Of a stretch of DNA of 49,341 bases, positions 15,631 through 24,656 are shown piece after piece. The position numbers and the translations under genes were made by a program. Origin of the DNA: Prevotellaceae bacterium UBA4361 (lineage in GTDB: Bacteria > Bacteroidota > Bacteroidia > Bacteroidales > Bacteroidaceae); the NCBI GenBank assembly GCA_002393575.1, contig DGSN01000033.1, positions 1 through 49,341 of the forward strand, given 5' to 3'. Under the pieces are notes generated by a model. That model saw only the letters and a program-made list of their open reading frames with translations, had not been told where the DNA came from and ran no database searches. Positions within the stretch are counted from its first letter, which is position 1. Every line of letters begins with the position of its first letter.

Positions 15631-16617
15631 ATGACAGAAGAACTCATAGAAAACGGTGCGGTCATGCCTCGGATTTTCTCCCTTGCTCTGAAGGCGAAGG
15701 AGGAGATGCCCAGTGGCGAAGCGAAGGTGGCTACGATTGGCTTCTTCGATGGTGTTCACCGTGGGCATCGCTGCCTCATCGAACAGGTGGTGGAGGAGTC
15801 GAAGCGGAGAGGACTGAAGTCGTTGCTGCTCACCTTTCCCGAACATCCTGCAAAGGTGTTGCGTCCCGAAGTGGAGATGTCTTTGCTCACCACAGCCGAC
15901 GAAAAGGCTGAACTGCTGGCGGCAACAGGCGTGGACTTCGTGGCGTTGCTTCCGTTCACAAGGGATGTGGCACAGTTGTCTGCTCGCGAATTCATGGCGC
16001 AGGTGCTGAAGAAGCAGTTGCAAGTGGAGGTATTGGTCATTGGATATGACCATCGTTTTGGACATCATCGCAACGAAGGATTCGAGGATTATGTCCGCTA
16101 TGGCAAGGAATTGGGCATCGACGTGGTGTTGGCAAATGAATTGGAGGGAGGTAAGCACGTGAGTTCGTCTTGCATTCGCAAACTGCTGATGCAGGGAGCC
16201 GTGGAGGAAGCTCAGGATTGCTTGGGCTATCCTTATTTCTTGGAAGGAGAAGTGGTGGAGGCATTCCACAATGGTCGAAAGATGGGTTTCCCTACTGCTA
16301 ACATCCGTGTTAGCACGGAGAAGTTGGTTCCTCAGAATGGTGTCTATGCCGTGTCGGTCCGTTTAGACAATGGCACCAAAGCCTTCGGTATGCTCAACAT
16401 CGGCAGCCGCCCCACTTTGGACAATGGCTCGCACGTCAGCATCGAGGTGCATATCTTCCACTTCCACGAAAACATCTATGGCAAGCATCTCCGACTCTCT
16501 TTCCTCAAGTATATAAGGAAAGAGCAGAAGTTCGACAGTTTGAACGAACTTCAAGCCCAATTGGAGCATGACAGGGAGGAAGTGAGTCAGTTCCTGTCGT
16601 CTCTTCCGACGAGGTAG
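15631..16617 (+). CDS. ribF: Bifunctional riboflavin kinase / FAD synthetase
   Basis: 328 residues, cytoplasmic. The N-terminal adenylyltransferase domain has the nucleotide-binding motif GFFDGVHRGH (37-46) and the later segment HVSSSCIRKLL. The C-terminal riboflavin kinase domain starts near residue 205 and shows NGRKMGFPTANI (flavin/ATP site), PQNGVYAVSV and RPTLDNG. It converts riboflavin to FMN and then FAD. Length is usual for the family. The gene has its own -7 element and no visible FMN riboswitch. Confidence 0.97.
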   Translation: MTEELIENGAVMPRIFSLALKAKEEMPSGEAKVATIGFFDGVHRGHRCLIEQVVEESKRRGLKSLLLTFPEHPAKVLRPEVEMSLLTTADEKAELLAATGVDFVALLPFTRDVAQLSAREFMAQVLKKQLQVEVLVIGYDHRFGHHRNEGFEDYVRYGKELGIDVVLANELEGGKHVSSSCIRKLLMQGAVEEAQDCLGYPYFLEGEVVEAFHNGRKMGFPTANIRVSTEKLVPQNGVYAVSVRLDNGTKAFGMLNIGSRPTLDNGSHVSIEVHIFHFHENIYGKHLRLSFLKYIRKEQKFDSLNELQAQLEHDREEVSQFLSSLPTR

Positions 16618-16714
16618 GTTCGTTTTTGGGGAAGCGCATGGATGATGTTTCCCTATTCTGTGACAAATCATGAGATATTTGATGGTAGAAGAGTGGGTTT
16701 TCATGGATTTTCTA

Positions 16715-16722
16715 TAACTTTG
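16715..16722 (+). promoter_or_regulatory. -7 promoter element of the GH2 gene
   Basis: TAACTTTG, 28 bases before the ATG at 16751. Transcription should start near 16729, which makes the in-frame TTG at 16736 an unlikely start. Confidence 0.65.
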
Positions 16723-16750
16723 CGTGCAAAACTAATTGTATAGAAAGACT

Positions 16751-19700
16751 ATGGGAATCAGATTTAAACATGGGTTGACGGACACCTCCAGTTCCTGGAA
16801 TCCTCCAGCTCCCCTGAGAGGGAAGAGATGGGGAGGGAAGACTTTGGCTTTAGCATTGGCATTGGCTGGATTGCTGATGGTAAAGGCTCAAGACCGAACT
16901 GGCATGGATGAGGGGCTAAAGGGAAATGTGCCTGATTGGGAGAATCCTCTGATGATTGGCAGGAACAAACTGCCGTATCACTCAACGCTCCAATTGCCTT
17001 CGCGTGAGGGTGAGTGCAAGGAGATTCGTTCCCTTGATGGAAGGTGGCGTTTCCATTGGGCGAAAGACCCGCAGTCGCGCCCTGCTGATTTCTATCGTAC
17101 CGATTACGATGTGGGTGATTGGGATTTCATCACCGTGCCTGGAAACTGGCAGATGCAAGGCTATGGCAAGCCTATTTATACCAATATTCCTTTTCCTTTC
17201 AAAAGTGATCAGCCTCGTGTGACCAGTGAGCCACCTCATGATTGGTATGCATACGAGCATCGCAATCCTGTGGGTTCGTATGTCACTGATTTTACTGTTT
17301 CCGAAGATGAACTCAAACAGAATATCATCCTTCATTTTGGAGGCGTGAAGTCGGCAATGTATGTGTGGGTAAATGGAAAAGAGGTGGGGTATAGTCAGAA
17401 CCCAATGTCCCCTGCCGAGTTCGATGTGACTCGTTATCTCCATGCAGGAAGCAACCGCTTGGCAGTGGAGGTGTATCGTTGGAGCGATGGCAGTTACCTG
17501 GAGGACCAAGACATGTGGCGACTGAGTGGCATCTATCGTCCCGTTCAGTTGTGGATTCGTCCGTTGCAGCACATTGTTGATTACACGATTCAGGCAGTGC
17601 CTTCGGCTGATTTTAGTCGTGCCGACGTGAAAGGCAAGGTGATGCTTTGTAATTTGAATGCAAAAGCTGCCAAGGGCATGAAGCTTCGGATGCAATTCGG
17701 CGATTTGAGGATGGAGCGACGTGTGGACTTGCTGAAAGCGAAAGATACGATTGCGGTGGAACTGGCGAAAACCTTGGAGCATCCACGTTTGTGGTCGTCT
17801 GAGAAGCCTGAGCTTTATGACGTTTCTATCGAGTTGATGGATGCACGGGGAAAGGTGTTAGAGCATTTCGATACGCATTTTGGCGTGAGGAAAGTGGAAG
17901 TGCGTGGCGAGGTGATGAAGGTGAATGGACGCAATGTGAAGCTGAGAGGTGTGAACCGTCACGACCACCATCCACGAACAGGACGTTATGTGGATGCTGC
18001 TACCTTGGAAAAGGACGTGCGACTGATGAAACAGGCGAATATCAATTTTCTGCGTACTTCGCACTATCCCGACATGCCATTTCTTTATGAATTATGCGAC
18101 CGCTATGGCATTTACGTGATGGATGAGGCGTGTCAGGAAAGTCACGGTTATGGCATTGGCAACAAGATTATCGGTGATAATCCTCTGTGGGTGAAGGCAC
18201 ACGTGGACCGTGCAAGGTCCTTGGTGGAAAGGGATAAGAATCATCCGAGTATCATTATTTGGTCGTTGGGCAACGAAGGTGGTGAAGGGCAATGCCTGAA
18301 GGCGATGTACGACACCGTCTGCGCTCTCGACTCAACTCGTCTGCCGTTCAGCGACAGCGACCGTCGGTATTCAGCTATCTATGACGATAGCTATTTGCCA
18401 CCCGACAAACTGGAACAAGAGGCAAGGCGAATCAGCGACCGCCCATTTATCATGCGTGAGTACGGTCATGCTATGGGCAATTCGATGGGCAATTTGAAGG
18501 AGTATTGGGATTTGATAAATGCCGACTCCAGCATTGTGGGTGCTGCCATTTGGGACTGGGTGGACCAAGGCATCGCCAAGCCTATCGATGGTAGTGCGCT
18601 CCGTCCATCGTCGTCACTTCAGTTGCAATCCGACGAGTTTTGGGCATACGGAGGTGACTTCGGTGACAAGCCTAACGACGGAAACTTCGTGCTGAATGGA
18701 CTGATTGGACCCGACCGCACGCCGCATCCGCATTATTACGAAGTGCAGTATTTCTATCAGCCTATCGACTTCAAACGGGTGGAAGATAAGGTCCATCTCA
18801 TCAACCGCGACCAATTCACAGCACTCGATGAATACGACTACACCTACGAGTGGGTGGCAGACGGCAAGGTGGTGGCAGAGGGGAAGGCAATGCTTTCGGG
18901 TGAGGAATTGAGCGTCAGTCCTTGTCATGCTGAAGGTGAGCTGTTCTTAAATATCTATGCTCGTCTGAAACAAAAGACGCTTTGGGCAGATGCAGGTTTT
19001 GCAGTGGCACATCAGCAGTTCCACTGGAGTGGTTCCTTCAGAAAGGCTGAGTTGACACCATCTAAAAGGATACCTAAGATGAAGAAAACCGCCGACGGTA
19101 TTTGGGTGACTACCAGGCGTGGACAGATTCTGATTGACAATAGCGGTGCATTGGCAGAATGGATAATCGATGGTAAACAAATGCTGAAAGCACCCCTTGA
19201 ACCCTATTTTTGGAAACCTGTCAACGACAACCAAAGTGCGAATGGTTTTGCCCAGCGACTTGGTGCGTGGCGCGATGCAGCAGAGAAACGTGAGCTGAAG
19301 GAAATTAGTGTGAAGCGGAAAGGTGTTGTCGTTGTGAAGGCTGAAATGAAACTGCCTGTTGGTGCCGACTACACGCTGACTTACACCATCAATGCTGAGG
19401 GAGAGGTGAAAGTGGAAGCCGACTACACCCCTACAGCAGAATCTATTCCGTTGATGCCGAAGTTCGGTATGCGTTTGCGACTACCGAATGACTATCAACG
19501 AGTGAATTGGTACGGAAGGGGTCCTCAAGAGAATTATCCCGACCGCAAGTTCAGTCAGAACATCGGTTACTACTCGCTGCCTGTTCGGGAGTTGATGACT
19601 GAATACATCAAACCTCAGGACAATGGCAATCGCACTGATACTCGATGGTTTGCCGTTTCGTCTGATGAACACTCGCTGCGAGTGGAAGGCGAGCAACCGC

Positions 19701-19918
19701 TTTGTTTCCGAGTTTGGGACTATGGAGAGGAGAATTTGGGTGTGGGGCATGGATATGAATTGCAACGAGGCAATTTCATTAACGTGAACATTGATCAGGA
19801 CATTCATGGCGTGGGTGGAATCAATTCCTTCGGCGCTCGAACACTCGACCGCTATACGCTTTCGGGTAATCAGCCACGTCACTTCAGTTTTATCCTTCGT
19901 TTCGACTCAAAACAGTAG
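16751..19918 (+). CDS. GH2 beta-galactosidase
   Basis: 1055 residues from the ATG at 16751. The LacZ-type order is present: sugar-binding jelly roll (about 75-240: SLDGRWRF, VPGNWQMQGYGKPIYTN), immunoglobulin-like domain, TIM barrel (about 355-640: LRGVNRHDHHP, LRTSHYPD) with acid/base Glu509 in WSLGNEGG and nucleophile Glu570 in IMREYGHAMGN, a further Ig domain, and the C-terminal beta-sandwich (NWYGRGPQENYPDR). It removes terminal beta-linked galactose from oligosaccharides. A hydrophobic signal segment (TLALALALAGLLMVKAQ) indicates export, but it is preceded by about 37 unusual residues (see findings). The GH43 gene follows 106 bases later and may be cotranscribed. Confidence 0.93.
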   Translation: MGIRFKHGLTDTSSSWNPPAPLRGKRWGGKTLALALALAGLLMVKAQDRTGMDEGLKGNVPDWENPLMIGRNKLPYHSTLQLPSREGECKEIRSLDGRWRFHWAKDPQSRPADFYRTDYDVGDWDFITVPGNWQMQGYGKPIYTNIPFPFKSDQPRVTSEPPHDWYAYEHRNPVGSYVTDFTVSEDELKQNIILHFGGVKSAMYVWVNGKEVGYSQNPMSPAEFDVTRYLHAGSNRLAVEVYRWSDGSYLEDQDMWRLSGIYRPVQLWIRPLQHIVDYTIQAVPSADFSRADVKGKVMLCNLNAKAAKGMKLRMQFGDLRMERRVDLLKAKDTIAVELAKTLEHPRLWSSEKPELYDVSIELMDARGKVLEHFDTHFGVRKVEVRGEVMKVNGRNVKLRGVNRHDHHPRTGRYVDAATLEKDVRLMKQANINFLRTSHYPDMPFLYELCDRYGIYVMDEACQESHGYGIGNKIIGDNPLWVKAHVDRARSLVERDKNHPSIIIWSLGNEGGEGQCLKAMYDTVCALDSTRLPFSDSDRRYSAIYDDSYLPPDKLEQEARRISDRPFIMREYGHAMGNSMGNLKEYWDLINADSSIVGAAIWDWVDQGIAKPIDGSALRPSSSLQLQSDEFWAYGGDFGDKPNDGNFVLNGLIGPDRTPHPHYYEVQYFYQPIDFKRVEDKVHLINRDQFTALDEYDYTYEWVADGKVVAEGKAMLSGEELSVSPCHAEGELFLNIYARLKQKTLWADAGFAVAHQQFHWSGSFRKAELTPSKRIPKMKKTADGIWVTTRRGQILIDNSGALAEWIIDGKQMLKAPLEPYFWKPVNDNQSANGFAQRLGAWRDAAEKRELKEISVKRKGVVVVKAEMKLPVGADYTLTYTINAEGEVKVEADYTPTAESIPLMPKFGMRLRLPNDYQRVNWYGRGPQENYPDRKFSQNIGYYSLPVRELMTEYIKPQDNGNRTDTRWFAVSSDEHSLRVEGEQPLCFRVWDYGEENLGVGHGYELQRGNFINVNIDQDIHGVGGINSFGARTLDRYTLSGNQPRHFSFILRFDSKQ

Positions 19919-19968
19919 ATGTATAAAGTTTAGCGTTTGAAGTTTAACGAAATTGCACTTCTCCGCGA

Positions 19969-20010
19969 AAACTCAAAAACTCATCAACTCAAAAACTCAA
20001 AAACTTAAAT
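19969..20010 (+). repeat. AAAACTCA/AAAACTTA degenerate tandem repeat
   Basis: A run of 8-9 base units (AAAAACTCA and variants) in the leader of the GH43 gene. The same unit family recurs near 7710-7735, 9600, 15550, 23085-23145 and 47165-47255. Confidence 0.7.
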
Positions 20011-20024
20011 AAGAAGAAATCACA

Positions 20025-21653
20025 ATGAAAAGACGTTTAACGAGTATGCTGATGGGTGCTATGGTTGCGCTCTCGGCTTCTGCCCAGAATCCTTATTTGC
20101 CTCTGTGGGAGTATATCCCCGATGGAGAGCCTTACGTGTTTGAAGATCCTGACTGTCCAGGGAAGCAGCGAGTGTATATCTATGGCTCGCACGACAATCT
20201 GATTACGGAGTATTGCGGACGCGACCAAGTGGTGTGGTCGGCACCCGTTGAGGACTTGCTCCATTGGCGTTACGATGGCATCATCTTCAAATCGACGACT
20301 GACCGCGACGGCAATCTGCTCTATCCGAACGGACAGGGCGATGTGCTCTATGCTCCCGACGTGACGATGAGATATGTGCAACGCAAGATGGCTGACGGAA
20401 CGATGGTGACAAAGCCTGAGTATTATCTCTATCCCAATAATCAGGCGGGAGGACGCAACGGACAGATAGCACGAAGTGACCGCCCCGATGGTCCGTTTGT
20501 GGTGACGAATTGGAGTGAGGCTCATCCAACAACCACGGACGGAGTGCTTCGCTTCGACCCAGCCGTGTTTGTGGATGACGATGGGCGTGTGTATGGTTAT
20601 TGGGGTTTTGAGAATTCGTATGCTGCGGAACTCGACCCCGTTACGATGGCGACGGTGAAACCTGGTACGGAGATTGTGACCGATATGGTGTCGGGACGCA
20701 ATCAGAAAGGAGTTTTCCGCTTTTTTGAGGCTTCGAGCATGAGAAAAATTGAGGACAAGTATGTGTTTGTCTATTCACGTTTCACTGAGGATGGCGAGTT
20801 TGGTTTGCCTACTTCGAACTATACCTTGGCATACGCTTATGGTGATTCTCCGCTGGGTCCTTTCACATACGGCGGCACAATTATCGATGGACGAGCACGC
20901 GACAAGGACGATAACGGCAAGACGATTCCGACTGCCTATCCATACGGCAACACGCATGGCAGCATCTTGCAAGTGAATGGACAGTGGTGGGTGTTCTATC
21001 ATCGGCAGACAGGCACAGATGAATATAGTCGTCAGGCAATGGTGGCTCCCATCAATGTGAAGGTAGAGCGTGGAAAGGGTGGAAAGGTGACGATTAGCGA
21101 AGGTGAATATACTTCGGAGGGATTCAAGATTGACGGACTGAATCCGCTTGACAAGTCGGCAGCGGGTTGGGCGTGCTACCTGACCAGTCCGAAGGGTATT
21201 CGACAAGAATATCCAAACATGTTTTTCACGGGAAGTTACATCAAACCTACGCGACGTGACAGCACATCCTATGAGGGCCCATATAATCAAAAACAGCCTT
21301 ATTGTCCTGTTGTGAACAACACCAATGGTAGTGTGGTGGGCTATAAATACTTCAATTTCACAACTACTTCAAAAGCCGAACAGTTGTTGCTCACAGCACA
21401 TGTGAAGCCAGAAGGTATTGACGGCACAATCGATGTGATGATAGATGCGCCAAAGGCGAGTCGTGGGGGCAAACTGATTGCTTCGTTCAATATCAAGGCT
21501 GGTGATGCACAGCGCATCTGCGAAATCGCTACGAAGGTCCATGGATTGAAAGGCGTGAAAGGTAAGCATCCGCTTTTCTTTGTCTTCCATTCCTCTACAG
21601 AAGACCGCTCAATCTGCGAACTGCATGATTTTCAATTCTTGCTGCTCAAATAG
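20025..21653 (+). CDS. GH43 family exported glycosidase (xylosidase/arabinofuranosidase type)
   Basis: 542 residues. A signal peptide (MKRRLTSMLMGAMVALSASAQ) precedes a five-bladed propeller domain typical of GH43. Candidate catalytic residues are an early Asp in YVFEDPD, a pKa-modulating Asp in RFDPAVFVDDDGRVYGYWG and a Glu in RFFEASSMRK. Residues about 400-542 form a beta-sandwich resembling a CBM6-type carbohydrate-binding module (SVVGYKYFNF, HDFQFLLLK). The family removes xylose or arabinose from hemicellulose; exact specificity is not readable. It sits behind GH2 on the same strand and ends at a bidirectional terminator. Confidence 0.88.
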   Translation: MKRRLTSMLMGAMVALSASAQNPYLPLWEYIPDGEPYVFEDPDCPGKQRVYIYGSHDNLITEYCGRDQVVWSAPVEDLLHWRYDGIIFKSTTDRDGNLLYPNGQGDVLYAPDVTMRYVQRKMADGTMVTKPEYYLYPNNQAGGRNGQIARSDRPDGPFVVTNWSEAHPTTTDGVLRFDPAVFVDDDGRVYGYWGFENSYAAELDPVTMATVKPGTEIVTDMVSGRNQKGVFRFFEASSMRKIEDKYVFVYSRFTEDGEFGLPTSNYTLAYAYGDSPLGPFTYGGTIIDGRARDKDDNGKTIPTAYPYGNTHGSILQVNGQWWVFYHRQTGTDEYSRQAMVAPINVKVERGKGGKVTISEGEYTSEGFKIDGLNPLDKSAAGWACYLTSPKGIRQEYPNMFFTGSYIKPTRRDSTSYEGPYNQKQPYCPVVNNTNGSVVGYKYFNFTTTSKAEQLLLTAHVKPEGIDGTIDVMIDAPKASRGGKLIASFNIKAGDAQRICEIATKVHGLKGVKGKHPLFFVFHSSTEDRSICELHDFQFLLLK

Positions 21654-21688
21654 CGGTTTTCCCTGCAAAAGCTTAGTTGATTGTCCCT

Positions 21689-21743
21689 AAAAAAACTCCG
21701 CCATTGGAAAGTTCACAGATGAAATTCCAATGGCGGAGTTTTT
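21689..21743. terminator. Bidirectional terminator between GH43 and tyrS
   Basis: A perfect 15-bp stem (ACTCCGCCATTGGAA at 21695-21709 with 21725-21739) has an A-run on its left and a T-run on its right. It can end both the rightward GH43 and the leftward tyrS transcripts. Confidence 0.9.
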
Positions 21744-21780
21744 GTGTTCTCATTCCCTTGTGAAGGATGGGGAATGGCTT

Positions 21781-23076
21781 TTATTTGGCAATCACCAAGA
21801 AATACTTTTTCTTGCCTTGCTGCACAAGGAGATACTTGTCGTCGAGAAGGTCGGCTGTGGTGAGAACTTGGTTAGGGTCAGCAAGCTTTTCCTTGTTGAT
21901 GCTGACACCACCACCTTGCGTAAGTTTGCGCATTTCGCCCTTCGATGGGAAGATGGCTGCATTGTCGGTGGTGAGTTCGATTGCCTTCACACCAGTCTCG
22001 AAGAGTGACTTGTCAACTTCGAAGTGAGGCACACCATCGAATACGTCGAGAAGAGTCTGCTCATCGAGCTTGAGGAGTGCTTCCTTGGTTGCCTTTCCAA
22101 AGAGGATGTTCGATGCTTCCACTGCCAGTTCGTAGTCTTCCTCGCTGTGAACCATGATGGTTACTTCCTTGGCGAGTCGCTTTTGCAGTACGCGCTGACC
22201 TGGGTCTTGGTCGTGCTCAGCGATGAGTGCTTCGATTTCGTCCTTTGGCAGCGACGTGAAAATCTTGATGAAGCGCTTGGCATCTTCGTCAGCCACGTTG
22301 AGCCAGAACTGGTAGAAGGTGTAAGGTGTGGTGCGGTTGCGGTCGAGCCAGATATTTCCCTTTTCAGTCTTACCGAACTTGCGACCGTCAGCCTTTGTGA
22401 CGAGTGGGCAGGTGAGGGCAAAACATTCCTTTCCGCTCATGCGGCGAATGAGTTCCGAACCCGTCGTGATGTTTCCCCACTGGTCTGCACCACCGAGCTG
22501 AAGGCGGCAGTTATGATGCTCGCAAAGATAGTAGAAGTCGTAACCTTGCAGCAACTGATAGGTGAATTCTGTAAACGACAAGCCATCGCGAGCCTCGCCG
22601 TTGAGACGCTTCTGCACGGATTCCTTTGCCATCATGTAGTTCACGGTGATGTGCTTACCTACGTCGCGTGCAAATGCGAGGAAGGTGAAGTCTTTCATCC
22701 AGTCGTAGTTGTTCACGAGTTCTGCACGGTTAGGCTCATCGCTTTCGAAGTCGAGGAACTTGGAGAGTTGAGCCTTGATGCACTTCACGTTGTGTGCCAA
22801 AGTCTCCTCGTCGAGCAGGTTGCGCTCCTGGCTCTTCCCCGAAGGGTCGCCAATCATACCTGTAGCACCACCAATCAGAGCAAAAGGCTTTCCACCGCAA
22901 CGCTGATAGTGGCGAAGCATCATCACACCGCAGAGGTGTCCGATATGGAGTGAGTCGGCGGTTGGGTCGATACCGAGGTAAGCCGCTACGTTCTTTTCTT
23001 TCTCAAGGAGTTCTTCTGTGCCTGGCATCATCTGATGAATCATGCCACGCCATTCAAGTTCTTTTACAAAATTCAT
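21781..23076 (-). CDS. tyrS: Tyrosyl-tRNA synthetase
   Basis: 431 residues, cytoplasmic class I synthetase. The HIGH motif is at 44-47 (ADSLHIGHLCG), the tyrosine/tRNA site includes QLGGADQWGNI, and the KMSKS equivalent is KFGKTEKG. The C-terminal domain after about residue 350 is the S4-like RNA-binding fold (TQGGGVSINKEKL). It charges tRNA-Tyr. The gene has a long leader (about 145 bases) made of AAACTT repeats, with a -7 element at 23230-23237. Confidence 0.97.
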   Translation of the reverse strand: MNFVKELEWRGMIHQMMPGTEELLEKEKNVAAYLGIDPTADSLHIGHLCGVMMLRHYQRCGGKPFALIGGATGMIGDPSGKSQERNLLDEETLAHNVKCIKAQLSKFLDFESDEPNRAELVNNYDWMKDFTFLAFARDVGKHITVNYMMAKESVQKRLNGEARDGLSFTEFTYQLLQGYDFYYLCEHHNCRLQLGGADQWGNITTGSELIRRMSGKECFALTCPLVTKADGRKFGKTEKGNIWLDRNRTTPYTFYQFWLNVADEDAKRFIKIFTSLPKDEIEALIAEHDQDPGQRVLQKRLAKEVTIMVHSEEDYELAVEASNILFGKATKEALLKLDEQTLLDVFDGVPHFEVDKSLFETGVKAIELTTDNAAIFPSKGEMRKLTQGGGVSINKEKLADPNQVLTTADLLDDKYLLVQQGKKKYFLVIAK

Positions 23077-23082
23077 TATATG

Positions 23083-23150
23083 AGTTTTTGAGTTTTTAAG
23101 TTTAAGTTTTTGAGTTTATAAGTTTTTGAGTTGATGAGTTTTCGCTTGCT
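23083..23150. repeat. AAAACTCA-type tandem repeat in the tyrS leader
   Basis: Reads GAGTTTTTGAGTTTTTAAG on the plus strand, the reverse complement of the units seen at 19969 and 47165. So the unit faces the downstream gene in each case. It continues into related TTTAAACG units up to about 23215. Confidence 0.7.
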
Positions 23151-23229
23151 CAAGTATAATCGTTAAACTTTAAACGTTAAACTTTAAACGATAAACACGA
23201 TAAACTTTAAACGTTGTTCAATTCGACTG

Positions 23230-23237
23230 CAAAGTTA
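23230..23237 (-). promoter_or_regulatory. -7 promoter element of tyrS
   Basis: Minus strand TAACTTTG, 154 bases before the tyrS ATG. A TTTG at 23257-23254 lies 16 bases upstream, slightly short of the usual spacing. Confidence 0.6.
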
Positions 23238-23248
23238 CGACTTTTTTT

Positions 23249-24496
23249 TTATCCAAAGAACAGGTAGGCGATGAAAATGGCTGCGAGCACACCGCAGAGG
23301 TCGGTGAGCAGACCTGCTTGCACGGCATGACGCGTGTTCTTGATGCCTACACTGCCGAAATAGACGGCGAGGATGTAGAAGGTGGTGTCGGTGGAGCCTT
23401 GGAAGATGCAGCTCAGTCTGCCTGCAAAGCTATCCGCCCCGTGGGATGTCATTGTATCGACCATCATGCCTCGCGCACCGCTTCCGCTGAGTGGTTTCAT
23501 GAGTGCTGTTGGCAACGCATCGACGAAGTCTGTGTTGCAACCCATGAGTTCGAAGAGGCGGTTGATGCCCTGGATGAGCAAGTCCATGCCTCCTGACGCA
23601 CGGAACACGCCGATGGCAACGAGGATGGCAACGAGGTAAGGAATGATGCGCACAGCCGTGGTGAATCCTTCTTTGGCACCGTCGATGAAAGCATCATAGA
23701 CGTTCACTTTCTTCCGCATACCAGCGATGATGAAGGCGATGATGATACCGAAGAGGATGACGTTGGCAATGAGCGTGCTCGTGGAGTCCATCGTTTCCTT
23801 GTCGAGTTTGCTGAAGCCCCAGATGATGGCTGCCACCAGTGCGCACATACCTCCGAGCGTGGCAAGCAAGACGGGCTGCAGCAGATTGATTTTCTGATAC
23901 AGGCTCGTGATGATGATGCCCGAAAGGGTGCTGAAGAACGTGGCGATGAGAATCGGCACGAAGACGTCTGTTGGGTTGGCTGCACCGAGTTGGGCGCGAT
24001 AGACCATGATGCTCACGGGGATGATGGTGAGTCCCGACGTGTTGAGCACGAGAAACATAATCATAGGGTTGGAAGCCACAGAAGCATTCTGCGGATTCTT
24101 CTTCACGTTGATTTCCTGCAATCCCTCCATCGCCTTCAGTCCGAGCGGAGTGGCGGCATTGTCGAGTCCGAGCATGTTGGCAGCGATGTTCATGAAGATG
24201 TTGCCAAACACGGGGTGACCCTTAGGAATGTCGGGGAAGAGTTTGTTGAACACGGGGCTGAGGATGCGTGCCAATGCGTTTACTACACCGCCCATTTCGC
24301 CAATCTTCATGACACCCATCCAAAGGGACAGCACGCCAGTGAGTCCCAAACTGATTTCGAAGGCGTTCTTCGAAGAATCAAAAGTAGAGTTGATGATGTC
24401 GGTGAGCACCGTGGTGTTTCCGTAGAAAACCATCTGAATCAGTGCGCACAAAGCAGCCAATAGGAAAAAGGCTATCCAAATGTAATTAAGTACCAC
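23249..24496 (-). CDS. Nucleoside-recognition (Gate) domain membrane protein, SpmA-SpmB-like fusion
   Basis: 415 residues with about ten membrane segments. Two Gate domains are fused: residues about 40-180 (SLGLTGVLSLWMGVMKIGE, NMLGLDNAATPLGLKAMEGL) resemble SpmA and residues about 250-415 (FIDGAKEGFTTAVRIIPYLVAILVAIGVFRASG, SGARGMMVDTM, STDTTFYILAVYFGSVGI) resemble SpmB. In sporulating bacteria these are separate spore-maturation proteins. In non-sporulating Bacteroidales the fused form is an inner-membrane transporter of unknown substrate. It lies between tyrS and the BASS transporter on the same strand. Confidence 0.85.
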   Translation of the reverse strand: MVLNYIWIAFFLLAALCALIQMVFYGNTTVLTDIINSTFDSSKNAFEISLGLTGVLSLWMGVMKIGEMGGVVNALARILSPVFNKLFPDIPKGHPVFGNIFMNIAANMLGLDNAATPLGLKAMEGLQEINVKKNPQNASVASNPMIMFLVLNTSGLTIIPVSIMVYRAQLGAANPTDVFVPILIATFFSTLSGIIITSLYQKINLLQPVLLATLGGMCALVAAIIWGFSKLDKETMDSTSTLIANVILFGIIIAFIIAGMRKKVNVYDAFIDGAKEGFTTAVRIIPYLVAILVAIGVFRASGGMDLLIQGINRLFELMGCNTDFVDALPTALMKPLSGSGARGMMVDTMTSHGADSFAGRLSCIFQGSTDTTFYILAVYFGSVGIKNTRHAVQAGLLTDLCGVLAAIFIAYLFFG

Positions 24497-24592
24497 GAGG
24501 TTATCAGTTAAAAGTTAATCAGGAATTTCTTGGTAAGTGAAAAATAATCAGGGATTTGAAGGATTTCAAAGGGATTTCTTGCTAAGTGAAAA

Positions 24593-24656
24593 GTGAAAAA
24601 TTATTCTTCATTTTCCATTCTTCATTCCTCATTCTTCATTCCTCATTCTTCATTTC
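24593..24656. repeat. CATTCTTCATTC tandem repeat
   Basis: A run of ATTCTTCATTC/ATTCCTC units, the right-arm type of the elements at 5495-5600 and 40715-40845, without a matching left arm. It lies directly downstream of the BASS gene. Confidence 0.75.
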
